From an uncultured Porphyromonadaceae bacterium (GTDB lineage Bacteria; Bacteroidota; Bacteroidia; Bacteroidales; Muribaculaceae), in NCBI GenBank assembly GCA_947176605.1, contig CAMWRH010000011.1:1-58368 (forward strand): a stretch of DNA of 58,368 bases, written 5' to 3'. Both the position numbers and the translations under genes were made by a program. Positions 23,806 to 32,815 of this stretch are shown in pieces (the stretch's first letter is position 1; each line of letters starts with the position of its first letter). The notes below the pieces were generated by a model. It saw nothing but the letters and a program-made list of their open reading frames with translations, was not told where the DNA came from and ran no database searches.

Positions 23806-25797
23806 ATGAAACACTTCTTCACAGGTCTGTGCCTGCTCTCGGCAGCCCCTGCCGCTTTGGGCGCAGTCATCAGCCCCTCTCCGGCCATGATGAGTCCGGA
23901 ATTACTGAAATCCGGAGTGCGCTATGAATCAGTGGTGGCCGACAAGGCTCCCTCTCATGCCGCGATACGCAGGGAGGCTGCGGCGGATGCCGTAGAGTCC
24001 CAAGATTTCTCTCTCGGATTTTCTCCTTATTCGGCGCTTAATTTCGGGTCGGATCTGGTCGGAGCCACTATCTATCAGGGATTCATCTTCTCTAAGGAAT
24101 ACGCATCGGCTTATGCAGGCGCGCAGGTGACTTCGGTCAACATCACCAGCGGTGTCAACGACACATCGAACCTGAACGGAATCACGGATGTGACGGTGTA
24201 TCTGATGGACTCCCCTACCGGCACTGCTTTCCGCACACAGAAGGGCACTCTTTCTACCGATCCTTTCGGATTCAACCGCATCGTGCTCGATGAGCCCTAT
24301 ACAATAGAGGATGGCAAGGAATTCTTCGTGTGCTACAGCTGCGTGCCCACGAATGCCAAGGATTATTACATCACTATCGACGGCTATATCCGCAGCGGTG
24401 AATCCGACGGATGCTATGTGGGATACTTCGATGGCAGAAACATACAGTGGCAGAATGCCGCCGACCAGGTGGGCAACCTCTGCATGGGTATGACGGTGGA
24501 AAGCGCTGACCTCCCCAAAAACGGGATTGAGATTTTCCAGTGCTTCGTCCCGGATTTCTCACTCCCCGGCGAGCCCTTCTCTTCGACGCTTTTCTTCTAT
24601 TCGCTCTCGGCCGGCACGACGGAGAATCTTGAAGTGGAGTACCGTATAGGCGACCAGGAGCCGCAGACGGTGGAACTTTCTTTTGAGGAGCCCCTCCCTT
24701 CCAATACTCTGGCCAACGGTGAAATCAAGGATATGGTATGCAATCAGATCGGTGCCTCGGTGCCGGTGGAAATCCGCGTGACCAAGGTGAACGGGCAGCC
24801 GAATACAGGAATCGCCACTTCAATCGCTTCCTCTCTGTCGTGCATCAAGGCCGAGGACGGTTTCCGACGCATCATCCTGACTGAGGAGGGCACCGGGACA
24901 TGGTGCGGATGGTGCCCGGCAGGTATCGTGTTCATGGAGTATCTGAAGGAGAATTATCCCGATGACTTCGTGCGCATCGCCATCCATGGCAATGACGAGA
25001 TGCAGGCTGCCACTGCGTCGGGGCTGATCAACATGTTCTCAGGATTCCCGATGGTGCTGCTCAACCGCAGCACGGAGATCATGCCTACCGCCACCGATGC
25101 CATCGAGACTCTCGAGGCGTACTGGGAAGAGGAATCGGCCAAGCCGGCCATCGCAGAGGTTTCGGATATCAGTGTGAATTTCGACTCGGCACGTAAGATT
25201 ACCGTCACTGCCAAGACCCGCTTTGCTCTTGACATCGACAATGATCTGCGCTATGGCGTGTCGTTTATGGTGAGCGAGGATAAGGTTGGTCCTTATGCAC
25301 AGACCAATTATTATGCCGGATCAAGCACTCATATGGGTGGCTGGGAAAACAAGCGAAGCACCGTGTCGACCATCTACGACGACGTGCTGCGCGTAGCAGC
25401 CGGAGGTGTCTCCGGATATACCGATTCTTTCCCGCTTGAGATCAAGGCTAATGAGGAATATGTATGCGAGGATGATTTCTCGATCGCCAATGTCACTGAC
25501 TCTGATTTCTATGTCACTGTGGTAATCACCGACAATTCCACTGGTTCGGTAATCAATTGCCGTCAGGTGAAGGTTAGCAATTCGGGCGTGAATGAGATTG
25601 CGGGTGATGAGGGCGCCGTAAGCGTGCGTGCCGAAGCAGGGCGCATTGCGATCGTAGGCGAGTATGCCCACGCTGCGGTATATGATTTCGGCGGCATGAA
25701 GGTGGCCGAGGCCTCGGGTGAGGCTGAAATCAGCGTGAATCCCGGCATGTACATCGTCAATGTGGACGGTGCTTCATATAAGGTGATGGTGAAGTAA
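23806..25797 (+). CDS. secreted Omp28-like protein with thioredoxin-type CxxC motif
   Basis: The 663-residue precursor has a signal peptide (about 1-20, ending AALGAV). An N-terminal beta-rich region of about 340 residues is followed by a thioredoxin-like segment beginning TGTWCGWCPAG (Cys pair near 366 and 369) and continuing FMEYLKENYPDDFVRIAIH, as in Omp28-like Bacteroidetes proteins. The final 75 or so residues (AAVYDFGGMKVAEA, NPGMYIVNVDG) form a type IX secretion-like sorting module. The active-site-like CxxC suggests a thiol-disulfide role at the surface, but that is inference. The gene is followed by a clear terminator and appears monocistronic. Confidence 0.78.
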   Translation: MKHFFTGLCLLSAAPAALGAVISPSPAMMSPELLKSGVRYESVVADKAPSHAAIRREAAADAVESQDFSLGFSPYSALNFGSDLVGATIYQGFIFSKEYASAYAGAQVTSVNITSGVNDTSNLNGITDVTVYLMDSPTGTAFRTQKGTLSTDPFGFNRIVLDEPYTIEDGKEFFVCYSCVPTNAKDYYITIDGYIRSGESDGCYVGYFDGRNIQWQNAADQVGNLCMGMTVESADLPKNGIEIFQCFVPDFSLPGEPFSSTLFFYSLSAGTTENLEVEYRIGDQEPQTVELSFEEPLPSNTLANGEIKDMVCNQIGASVPVEIRVTKVNGQPNTGIATSIASSLSCIKAEDGFRRIILTEEGTGTWCGWCPAGIVFMEYLKENYPDDFVRIAIHGNDEMQAATASGLINMFSGFPMVLLNRSTEIMPTATDAIETLEAYWEEESAKPAIAEVSDISVNFDSARKITVTAKTRFALDIDNDLRYGVSFMVSEDKVGPYAQTNYYAGSSTHMGGWENKRSTVSTIYDDVLRVAAGGVSGYTDSFPLEIKANEEYVCEDDFSIANVTDSDFYVTVVITDNSTGSVINCRQVKVSNSGVNEIAGDEGAVSVRAEAGRIAIVGEYAHAAVYDFGGMKVAEASGEAEISVNPGMYIVNVDGASYKVMVK

Positions 25798-25845
25798 TCA
25801 CCTGACATCACATTGCCGCCGCTCTATAGCGGCTGAAGATACGGA

Positions 25846-25894
25846 AAGTCCGTAGCGCGACCCCGAGGGGTGCCGACGCTACGGACTTCTTTTT
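25846..25894 (+). terminator. rho-independent terminator after the Omp28-like gene
   Basis: AAGTCCGTAGCG (25846-25857) pairs perfectly with CGCTACGGACTT (25877-25888); the loop contains a second small CCCC/GGGG stem. The sequence CTTTTT follows on the plus strand. Confidence 0.8.
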
Positions 25895-26052
25895 GTATTG
25901 TATCCAGGCTGTCTGAGAACTTTCTCTTTCTTTCGTATAAGGACCACCGGGCTGCGCCATCTGTCTGAGGCGCCGGCAATTCAGGCCGTTTCCCTACGGA
26001 GTTGCCGGCAGGAGTCGCACACGGGGCCATCCCTGCGCCACTGCGGGGATGA

Positions 26053-26835
26053 CTATGTGAGCAGGCCGAATCCTGTACGCAACCAGAAGCGCAGCAGCGC
26101 CCGGGCATGACGACGCCCCAGACTTCCGAACGGCGACCGACGTGTGGCACGCTGCCAGTCGTGGATGAGGTGAAGGTGCGGCAGGTAATCTACCGTATAT
26201 CCCGCACGGCGCACCCGCATGCAGAAGTCGGCGTCTTCCGGGCCGAAGAATATCCTTTCATCAAGCATCCCGGCTTTTTCAAGCACCTCCCGCCTGAACA
26301 TCTGGCAGGCCCCTATGACGTAGAACGGATGCTGTGAGGTGAGTTCGCGCCGCTCGCACGCAAGTTCGCGGCCGGGTCTGAGCACATGACACACCTTGAG
26401 CCACGGCCCGGGATAGGGCTTGGCCGAGGACTGAAGCTCTCCCTGCGGCGAATAGAGGGCCGGTGCGGCTATGCCGCACTCCGGGTGACGCGACAGGTGG
26501 TCGAGCAGCATGTCAAACACATGACCGTCGGCCAATGTGTCGTTGTCGAGCAACATCAGCACGCTTCCATGCGCATGACTTAACCCGAGATTGCGCCCTC
26601 GGGCCACCCCGAGGTTCTCTCCGGCACGTATGACGCGGAGATTCGCCACTGCATTGGCTGCCGTCCAGGCGTCCACTTTCCGGAGTGTGCCGTCGGTCGA
26701 GCCGTTGTCGACAAGCACCAGCTCCACGCCGTCGGCACGCTGCCGCAGGTAAGGAAGCAGCGAGTCAAGCAGGCGCATCGTGAATCCGCACTGGCTGCAG
26801 GTGAGCACCACTATTGACAATTGAGGCTTTTTCAT
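26053..26835 (-). CDS. glycosyltransferase family 2 protein
   Basis: The 260-residue GT-A fold enzyme has VLVDNGSTDGTLRKV near the N-terminus, the metal-binding LMLLDNDT motif, and the acceptor-side FGPEDADFCMRVRRAGY (an ED-type motif), as in rhamnosyl- and related transferases. No clear transmembrane helix is present, so it is probably cytoplasmic or peripheral. It follows the radical SAM gene by 49 bases on the same strand and is likely in one operon with it. The pair may build or modify a surface glycan or lipid, but donor and acceptor are unknown. Confidence 0.85.
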   Translation of the reverse strand: MKKPQLSIVVLTCSQCGFTMRLLDSLLPYLRQRADGVELVLVDNGSTDGTLRKVDAWTAANAVANLRVIRAGENLGVARGRNLGLSHAHGSVLMLLDNDTLADGHVFDMLLDHLSRHPECGIAAPALYSPQGELQSSAKPYPGPWLKVCHVLRPGRELACERRELTSQHPFYVIGACQMFRREVLEKAGMLDERIFFGPEDADFCMRVRRAGYTVDYLPHLHLIHDWQRATRRSPFGSLGRRHARALLRFWLRTGFGLLT

Positions 26836-26884
26836 CCCGGCATTCGGTAAGAGCGAGTATGCAAATGGAGAATCACAATCATGC

Positions 26885-28327
26885 TCAATGGAAGAGCTTT
26901 ATCTTAAGCGCTTTGGCCGAGGCGATGAACTCCGACGGACGGCGGAACCGGCGCAGCTGCTTCCATATGAAGCGCGGGGAGAGGAAGAAGCTGAGGTTGT
27001 TGCGGTACAGGAGCCGCTCCATCTCTTCGGCGCTGATCTGCGGAAGATTGAGTATCGACTCGCGCTGCACGTCGGTGGGCTTGTATTCGCCCCCCTTTAT
27101 CCAGCCGTTCTTTTTGCAGATTTCGTAGTATTCGGTGCCGGGGAAGGGGGATACGATGTTGAACATCACCTGGTCTACGTCGAGCTTCTTGGCCTCGCGC
27201 AGTGTCTGGAGCACCGTCTCGCGGGTCTCGAGCGGCGAACTTCCGATCAGCACGTTGAGCTTCACGGGCACTCCGTATTTCTTGAGCAGTGTGACGGAGC
27301 GGTATATGTCGTCGCGGGTAATCCCTTTCTTTACATACTCCAGGATGGCGGGATCGAAGGATTCGATACCTATGTCGACATAACGGCATCCCGACTCGCC
27401 GAGCATTTTGGCTATCGGTTCGGTGATGGCGTCGGCACGCGCCTGGCATCCCCATACGATCCCGTGCTTGCGCATGATGCGGCATATGCCGGCGGTGCGC
27501 TCTTCGTTCCAGATGAAGTTGTCGTCCATGAATCCGATGGCCCTGTAACCTTCGGCGGCAAGCATGTCGACCTCCTTCTCCACGCTTTCGAGCGAGCGGA
27601 ACCCGATCTTGGGCTTGACGCCGGGATGATCCTTGTGATATTCTATCTCGCGGGCAAACGTGAGCGACGACGGCACACAGAAGATGCAGTGGTACGGACA
27701 GTTGCGTGAGGTGAACATGGTCGTGTATGGTCCGGTCTTGAGTTTCGGGTTGTGGTATTGGCGCCCTTTCAGCAAGTCGCGGGCCGGAAAGGGCAAGGAG
27801 TCAAGATCCATGTTGAGGGGGCGGGGAGGATTGCTCACCCGCTTGTTGCCCGGACCTACGAACGTGACCCCTTTCACATTCACCGGGCGCTCGCGGCGCG
27901 ACAGGCAGTCGGTCAGCTCAAGCAGCGTAAGCTCGGGCTCTCCTCTCACTAGATAGGTATTGCTGTCGTAAAGGGCGCGGTGCATGTAGTATGTCGGAGC
28001 AGGCCCCATGAGTATCACCGGAGTATTGCGATGAAACATTCTGATATGTTCCACTGCCTTAAGGTCGCTGTCGAGCGAGAGGTTGACGCTCCATATCAGG
28101 TAGGCGTCGGATAGGTCGCGGCTCAGAAAGCGGTCGAAAGCCTCAGGCTCCTGACCTTCGGCCACGAAGTCGCGGTATTCCACCTCATGTCCGGCCTCGC
28201 GAAGGGTTGCGGCGGCGGTGAGTTCGTATATGTTTATCATCGGATACACGATGCGGGTGCATCCGGCCGAGCGTTCGGCAGGCTGCTTGTTGTCGTAACA
28301 GGGAGGTATCAGGAATGTGAGTTTCAT
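26885..28327 (-). CDS. B12-binding radical SAM protein
   Basis: The 480-residue protein has an N-terminal cobalamin-binding-like domain (about 1-140, with VILMGPAPTYYM) and a radical SAM core with CPYHCIFC (near residue 210), the CxxxCxxC ligand set for the 4Fe-4S cluster. Downstream motifs include GYRAIGFMDDNF and YVDIGIESFDP. A C-terminal helical tail of about 80 residues follows. This is the class B methylase-like architecture, which acts on diverse unactivated carbons. The downstream glycosyltransferase hints at a role in modifying a cell-envelope lipid or glycan. Substrate is unknown. The start at 28327 gives the family-typical MKLTFLIPP opening. Confidence 0.88.
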   Translation of the reverse strand: MKLTFLIPPCYDNKQPAERSAGCTRIVYPMINIYELTAAATLREAGHEVEYRDFVAEGQEPEAFDRFLSRDLSDAYLIWSVNLSLDSDLKAVEHIRMFHRNTPVILMGPAPTYYMHRALYDSNTYLVRGEPELTLLELTDCLSRRERPVNVKGVTFVGPGNKRVSNPPRPLNMDLDSLPFPARDLLKGRQYHNPKLKTGPYTTMFTSRNCPYHCIFCVPSSLTFAREIEYHKDHPGVKPKIGFRSLESVEKEVDMLAAEGYRAIGFMDDNFIWNEERTAGICRIMRKHGIVWGCQARADAITEPIAKMLGESGCRYVDIGIESFDPAILEYVKKGITRDDIYRSVTLLKKYGVPVKLNVLIGSSPLETRETVLQTLREAKKLDVDQVMFNIVSPFPGTEYYEICKKNGWIKGGEYKPTDVQRESILNLPQISAEEMERLLYRNNLSFFLSPRFIWKQLRRFRRPSEFIASAKALKIKLFH

Positions 28328-28444
28328 ATTTTTTTAACGTTCATTTTATCTCCAATATTGCAATTGACTCGCGCAAGTTTGGGGATGACAGCACGTCACT
28401 GTTACCTCCCTCGACTCGCAAAATCAAATTTATGCGTATATTTT

Positions 28445-28476
28445 ATTGTCTGCAACCCGCTTTATTATTAAATTTG
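28445..28476 (+). promoter_or_regulatory. metX promoter
   Basis: TTG (28446-28448), a 20-base spacer and TAAATTTG (28469-28476) match the consensus. The start of transcription (about 28482-28483) would fall at the ATG (28484), suggesting a leaderless or near-leaderless transcript. Confidence 0.6.
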
Positions 28477-28483
28477 CAGAATA

Positions 28484-29518
28484 ATGAAAGATTCAAACGT
28501 CAAGTTATTCATCTGGCCGCATCCTTTTGAGCTGGAATGCGGTGCGACACTGCCCGAACTGCGTATCGCATACCATACCTACGGCGCTCTGAATGCCGAT
28601 GCATCGAATGCCGTGTGGGTGATGCATGCGCTGACGGCCAATTCCGATGTGGCCGACTGGTGGCCTCATACGGTGGAGGCCGGGAAGTTTCTGGATCCGG
28701 CCCGCTGGTATACGGTATGCGCCAATGTCATAGGCTCATGCTATGGCTCTACGGGGCCCACGACGCCTCTCCCTCCCGACGGGACTCCGCTTTATGCAGC
28801 ATTCCCGGATGTGACGGTGAGGGATATGGTGAGGGCGCATCAGTTGCTCGCCCGGCATCTCGGCATAAGCCGCATCGACACGATAATCGGCAGTTCGCTC
28901 GGGGGATTCCAGGCTTTGGAATGGCTTGTGAGTGAGCCGGAAATAGCACGGCGTGCCGTGCTATGCGCCACCGACTTTCAGTGCCGCCCCTGGCTGGCGG
29001 CTATCAATAAGGCCATGTATATGGCCATCGAGGCCGACTCTTCATACGGACGCCCCGATCCGCAGGCGGCACGAAAAGGGCTGGAGGCGGCACGGGCCAT
29101 GGCTCTCCTCTCCTATCGCAGCCACTCGGGTTATGACGCCACTCAGGCTGACCCGCCGCAGCGCACGGATCCTTTCACCCGACGCGCCCACAGCTATCAG
29201 GCATATCAGGGAAAGAAGCTGGCCGACCGGTTTGACGTCTACAGCTATCTGCGGATGTGCCGCTCGTCGGACAGTCACGATGTAAGCCACCGCCGGGGCA
29301 GTTTTGCCGAGGCTCTGGGACGCATCAGAGCCAAGTGTCTGGTGGTGAGTGTGAGCAGCGACATACTGTTTCCCCCTTCCTATCATGAGGAAATGGCAGC
29401 CATGATCCCCGGTGCGGAGCTGGCTTCTGTGGTGTCGGATTTCGCCCACGACGGATTTCTCATCGAACATGAGCAGCTCGACCGGCTCATCTCCGGGTTC
29501 CGCCGCCGCAACCCCTGA
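28484..29518 (+). CDS. metX: homoserine O-acetyltransferase
   Basis: The 344-residue alpha/beta hydrolase-fold acyltransferase opens with the family pattern ECGATLPELRIAYHTYG. The nucleophile elbow is IGSSLGGFQALEW (Ser near 137), with a conserved R/K-rich lid. The catalytic acid lies around SVSSDILFPP and the His in FAHDGFLIE near the C-terminus. It acetylates homoserine, the first committed step of methionine synthesis (succinyl-CoA use cannot be excluded from sequence). The homoserine dehydrogenase gene follows 49 bases later, so the two make consecutive steps. No SAM riboswitch is visible upstream. Confidence 0.92.
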   Translation: MKDSNVKLFIWPHPFELECGATLPELRIAYHTYGALNADASNAVWVMHALTANSDVADWWPHTVEAGKFLDPARWYTVCANVIGSCYGSTGPTTPLPPDGTPLYAAFPDVTVRDMVRAHQLLARHLGISRIDTIIGSSLGGFQALEWLVSEPEIARRAVLCATDFQCRPWLAAINKAMYMAIEADSSYGRPDPQAARKGLEAARAMALLSYRSHSGYDATQADPPQRTDPFTRRAHSYQAYQGKKLADRFDVYSYLRMCRSSDSHDVSHRRGSFAEALGRIRAKCLVVSVSSDILFPPSYHEEMAAMIPGAELASVVSDFAHDGFLIEHEQLDRLISGFRRRNP

Positions 29519-29567
29519 TCCTCTCCCCTCCTCCTTTTCAATATCAATTTCACCAACCTCCAATAAC

Positions 29568-30770
29568 GTGAATAATAAGAACATCATAAAAATAGGGCTG
29601 TTCGGATACGGCACTGTAGGCCGCGGCCTGTATGAGCTGCTGCAGCGTGTGCCGGAATCCGGAATGGTGATCTCAAGGGTGTGCGTGCGCAATGTGGCAC
29701 GCCATCAGGCCGAGACTCCCAGTCTGATTTTCACTTCCGACCGCCGCGAAGTGCTCGATGATCCTGAAGTCAATCTGATCGTAGAGCTTATCGATGATGC
29801 CGAGGCGGCTTATGAAATCGTGACCGAAGCGTTGCGACGCAGGCTCCCGGTCGTGACAGGCAACAAGAAAATGCTGGCACATCATCTCCCCGAGCTTATA
29901 GAGCTGCAGAAGGAGATGCAGACGGCTCTGCTTTACGATGCCTCGGCATGCGGCTCGATTCCGGTAATCCGCAATCTGGAGGAGTATTATGACAATGACC
30001 TGCAGATTTCGGTAAAGGGTATCCTCAACGGGAGCTCTAATTTCATCCTGTCAAAGATCTTTAATGAGGGGATGGACCATGCGGCCGCCCTGCGGCTGGC
30101 CCGCGAACTGGGATTCCTTGAGTCTGACCCCACGCTCGACCTTGACGGATGGGACTCGCTGTTTAAGCTCGTGATCCTTACGCTCCATGCCTTCGGTGTA
30201 TATGTGGAGCCGCAGCAGGTGTTCTGCTACGGCATCACGAATATGAATGACCATGACATACGCTTCGCCCGCGAAAAGGACCGCCGCTTCAAGCTTCTCG
30301 GCCTGGCCGAGAAGCTGCCCGACAACCGATTGACCCTCAGTGTCATACCGCATCTGATATCGCGCAATAAGTTTATCTATTCGTGTGAGGATGAGTTTAA
30401 CGGTGTGGTGATCAAGGGGCTTTTCTACGGGAAGCAGTTCCTGGTGGGACGCGGTGCCGGTGGCCACCCCACATCGTCGGCGGTGCTGAGCGACATCTCG
30501 GCCATACGCTATGATTATTTCTACCGCTACAAGCGCATGGACTGCGCGGGTGAACTCCCGGTGTTCAGCAATGATCTGTCGTTCCGCGCATACGTGCGCT
30601 ATAATACGGAGGATGATCTTGACCTGATGCAGTTTGAGGAAATCTATGAGCGCTTCACGTCGGACGACTATCATTATGCCGTAGGCCGCGTCAATCTGCG
30701 CCGCCTCCACGACATACGCCCGCTTATGGCGGAACGAGGCATCTTCATAGCGGCTTATCCACCGGACTGA
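29568..30770 (+). CDS. hom: homoserine dehydrogenase
   Basis: The 400-residue enzyme has an N-terminal NAD(P)-binding fold (IGLFGYGTVGRGLYELL), the TGNKKMLAHH segment, and the catalytic domain with LNGSSNFILSKI and ELGFLESDPTLDLDGWDS, diagnostic of homoserine dehydrogenase. It reduces aspartate semialdehyde to homoserine, the substrate of MetX. No separate aspartokinase domain is present. The frame is open far upstream into metX, so I chose the GTG at 29568, which lies just before the conserved N-terminus. It is co-directional with metX and probably in the same operon. Confidence 0.92.
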   Translation: MNNKNIIKIGLFGYGTVGRGLYELLQRVPESGMVISRVCVRNVARHQAETPSLIFTSDRREVLDDPEVNLIVELIDDAEAAYEIVTEALRRRLPVVTGNKKMLAHHLPELIELQKEMQTALLYDASACGSIPVIRNLEEYYDNDLQISVKGILNGSSNFILSKIFNEGMDHAAALRLARELGFLESDPTLDLDGWDSLFKLVILTLHAFGVYVEPQQVFCYGITNMNDHDIRFAREKDRRFKLLGLAEKLPDNRLTLSVIPHLISRNKFIYSCEDEFNGVVIKGLFYGKQFLVGRGAGGHPTSSAVLSDISAIRYDYFYRYKRMDCAGELPVFSNDLSFRAYVRYNTEDDLDLMQFEEIYERFTSDDYHYAVGRVNLRRLHDIRPLMAERGIFIAAYPPD

Positions 30771-30851
30771 TCATCCTTTCCCGGCCCTGTCGCCGATCCT
30801 TACCTACTTACCCCTCCCCCCTCCGAACGAAAAAACCATACAAGCGTCATC

Positions 30852-31826
30852 ATGAATACCCCTAAGATTGATCTTCAGGAAATCACCTCCCGCCTCATAG
30901 GCGGAGGACGCATCTCACGCCAGGAAGCCGATGCCCTGGCCATGTGGCCTGACCTTGATGCCCTGTGCGATGCTGCCGACCGAGTATGCCGCGCCACGCA
31001 GCCCGACACGATTGACTCGTGCTCGATTGTAAATGCCCGCTCCGGACGCTGCAGCGAGAACTGCCGGTGGTGCGCCCAGTCGGCTCATTTCAAAACCGGA
31101 TGCACCGAGTATCCGAATCTCCCCTATGAGAAGGTTCTGGAGGCCGCCAGGCATAATGAACGGGAGGGAATCCGGCGGTTCTCGCTCGTCACGAGCGGAC
31201 GCTCCGTCAGCGAACGCGACCTTGAATATTTCTGCAATCAGTACCGGCAGCTCTCGGCCGACACTTCGCTATATCTCTGCGCCTCGATGGGACTCCTCGG
31301 CAAGGAGGAGATGCAACGGCTGGCCGATGCCGGTGTGCGGCGGTATCACTGCAATATGGAGTCGTCGGATAAGGTATTCCGTACCCTCTGCACCACTCAT
31401 ACCCCCGACGACAAGCGGCGCACCATCGGCTATGCCCGGGAATGCGGCATGGAAATCTGCTCAGGAGGTATAATCGGTATGGGGGAGACAATGGCCGACC
31501 GTCTGGATTTCGCTTTCGAACTGGCGGAACTTGACCCGGATTCGGTGCCCATCAACATACTCTGCCCTATCCCGGGGACGCCGCTGGAGCACACTCCGCT
31601 CATCGGCGAGGAGGAGATAATACGCACCGCCGCTCTGTTCCGCATGATTCTGCCGCGCCAGAGCATACGCTTCGCAGGCGGACGCATGCGTCTCTCGGCG
31701 GAATCGATGGCCCGGATGCTGCGAGGAGGTGTCAACGGCGTGCTTATGGGGGATATGCTCACCACGGTGAGCCATCAGATCGCCGACGACCGCCGGCTCT
31801 TCGAAGCCACCGACTGGAATTTCTAA
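30852..31826 (+). CDS. bioB: biotin synthase
   Basis: The 324-residue radical SAM enzyme has CSENCRWC (Cys67, 71 and 74) binding the 4Fe-4S cluster and SAM, followed by the expected AQSAHFKTG. Later family motifs include HNLES-like CNMESSD, GGIIGMGETMADR, PINILCPIPGTPLE and AGGRMRLS. It inserts sulphur into dethiobiotin to make biotin. It lies 81 bases after hom on the same strand; no other bio gene is in the window, so the rest of the pathway or a transporter must be elsewhere. The length matches the family (about 320-345). Confidence 0.95.
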   Translation: MNTPKIDLQEITSRLIGGGRISRQEADALAMWPDLDALCDAADRVCRATQPDTIDSCSIVNARSGRCSENCRWCAQSAHFKTGCTEYPNLPYEKVLEAARHNEREGIRRFSLVTSGRSVSERDLEYFCNQYRQLSADTSLYLCASMGLLGKEEMQRLADAGVRRYHCNMESSDKVFRTLCTTHTPDDKRRTIGYARECGMEICSGGIIGMGETMADRLDFAFELAELDPDSVPINILCPIPGTPLEHTPLIGEEEIIRTAALFRMILPRQSIRFAGGRMRLSAESMARMLRGGVNGVLMGDMLTTVSHQIADDRRLFEATDWNF

Positions 31827-31856
31827 TCACCATGTCTCTCCACGATTGATACGCAA

Positions 31857-32807
31857 ATGAATATCTCAATTGTCATACCCCTCTTCAATGAGGAGGAGTC
31901 GCTCCCCGAACTGACGCGCTGGATACAGCGTGTGATGAAGGATAATGGCTTCAGTTATGAAATAATCTTTGTAAATGACGGCTCGACCGACCGCTCGCAG
32001 GATGTGGTGCACACGTTGGCCGCCGCCGACCCTAACATCCACTCCATCTCTTTCGCCCGGAATTACGGTAAGTCGCCGGCCCTTAACGAGGGGTTCCGCA
32101 AGGCGCAGGGGGATGTGGTAATCACTATGGATGCCGACCTTCAGGATTCGCCCGATGAAATACCCGAACTCTACCGGATGATCACGAAGGAGGGGTATGA
32201 CCTGGTGTCGGGCTGGAAGAAGAAACGCTATGACCCGCTGTCGAAGACCATCCCTACGAAGCTCTTCAATGCCACGGCACGCCGAGTGTCGGGGATAAAG
32301 AACCTGCACGATTTCAATTGCGGTCTGAAGGCTTACCGGCGGGATGTGGTGAAGCATATCGAAGTGTACGGCGACATGCACCGCTATATCCCCTATCTGG
32401 CCAAGAATGCCGGATATAAGAAGATCGGTGAGAAGGTGGTGCAGCATCAGGCACGTAAGTACGGGCACACGAAGTTCGGCCTTGACCGCTTTGTCAACGG
32501 GTATCTTGACCTGGCCACGCTGTGGTTCCAGTCAAGCTTCGGGGTGAAGCCGATGCATCTGTTCGGCCTGTTGGGGACGCTGATGTTTGTAGTGGGCTTT
32601 CTGGCGGTGCTGGCTGTGCTGATTCTTAAGGTGGTGAGTCTATGTAATGATTCGTACGCTTTTTTCGTCACCAATTCGGTATATTTCTATCTTGCGCTCG
32701 CATGCATGATCATGGGGCTGCAGTTTTTCCTCACCGGGTTTGTAGGCGAACTTATCACCCGTAATTCGCCGGAACGTAATAACTATCTAATTGCCGAAGA
32801 GTTTTGA
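31857..32807 (+). CDS. membrane glycosyltransferase family 2, polyprenyl-phosphate type (GtrB/DPMS-like)
   Basis: The 316-residue enzyme has a cytoplasmic GT-A domain (about 1-215) with FVNDGSTDRSQDV and the metal-binding MDADLQDSPDEIP, followed by two C-terminal hydrophobic helices (about 235-258 and 270-292). This layout is that of undecaprenyl-phosphate glucosyltransferases and dolichol-phosphate mannose synthase relatives, which load a sugar on a polyprenyl phosphate at the inner membrane. It starts 30 bases after bioB and its stop overlaps or abuts the next gene, so all are likely co-transcribed. Confidence 0.87.
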   Translation: MNISIVIPLFNEEESLPELTRWIQRVMKDNGFSYEIIFVNDGSTDRSQDVVHTLAAADPNIHSISFARNYGKSPALNEGFRKAQGDVVITMDADLQDSPDEIPELYRMITKEGYDLVSGWKKKRYDPLSKTIPTKLFNATARRVSGIKNLHDFNCGLKAYRRDVVKHIEVYGDMHRYIPYLAKNAGYKKIGEKVVQHQARKYGHTKFGLDRFVNGYLDLATLWFQSSFGVKPMHLFGLLGTLMFVVGFLAVLAVLILKVVSLCNDSYAFFVTNSVYFYLALACMIMGLQFFLTGFVGELITRNSPERNNYLIAEEF

Positions 32808-32815
32808 GTAGCTCC

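Noticed and set aside
28328..28483. SAM riboswitch upstream of metX
   Set aside because: The 156-base gap shows no set of paired stems typical of SAM riboswitches, and the predicted start of transcription is at the ATG.
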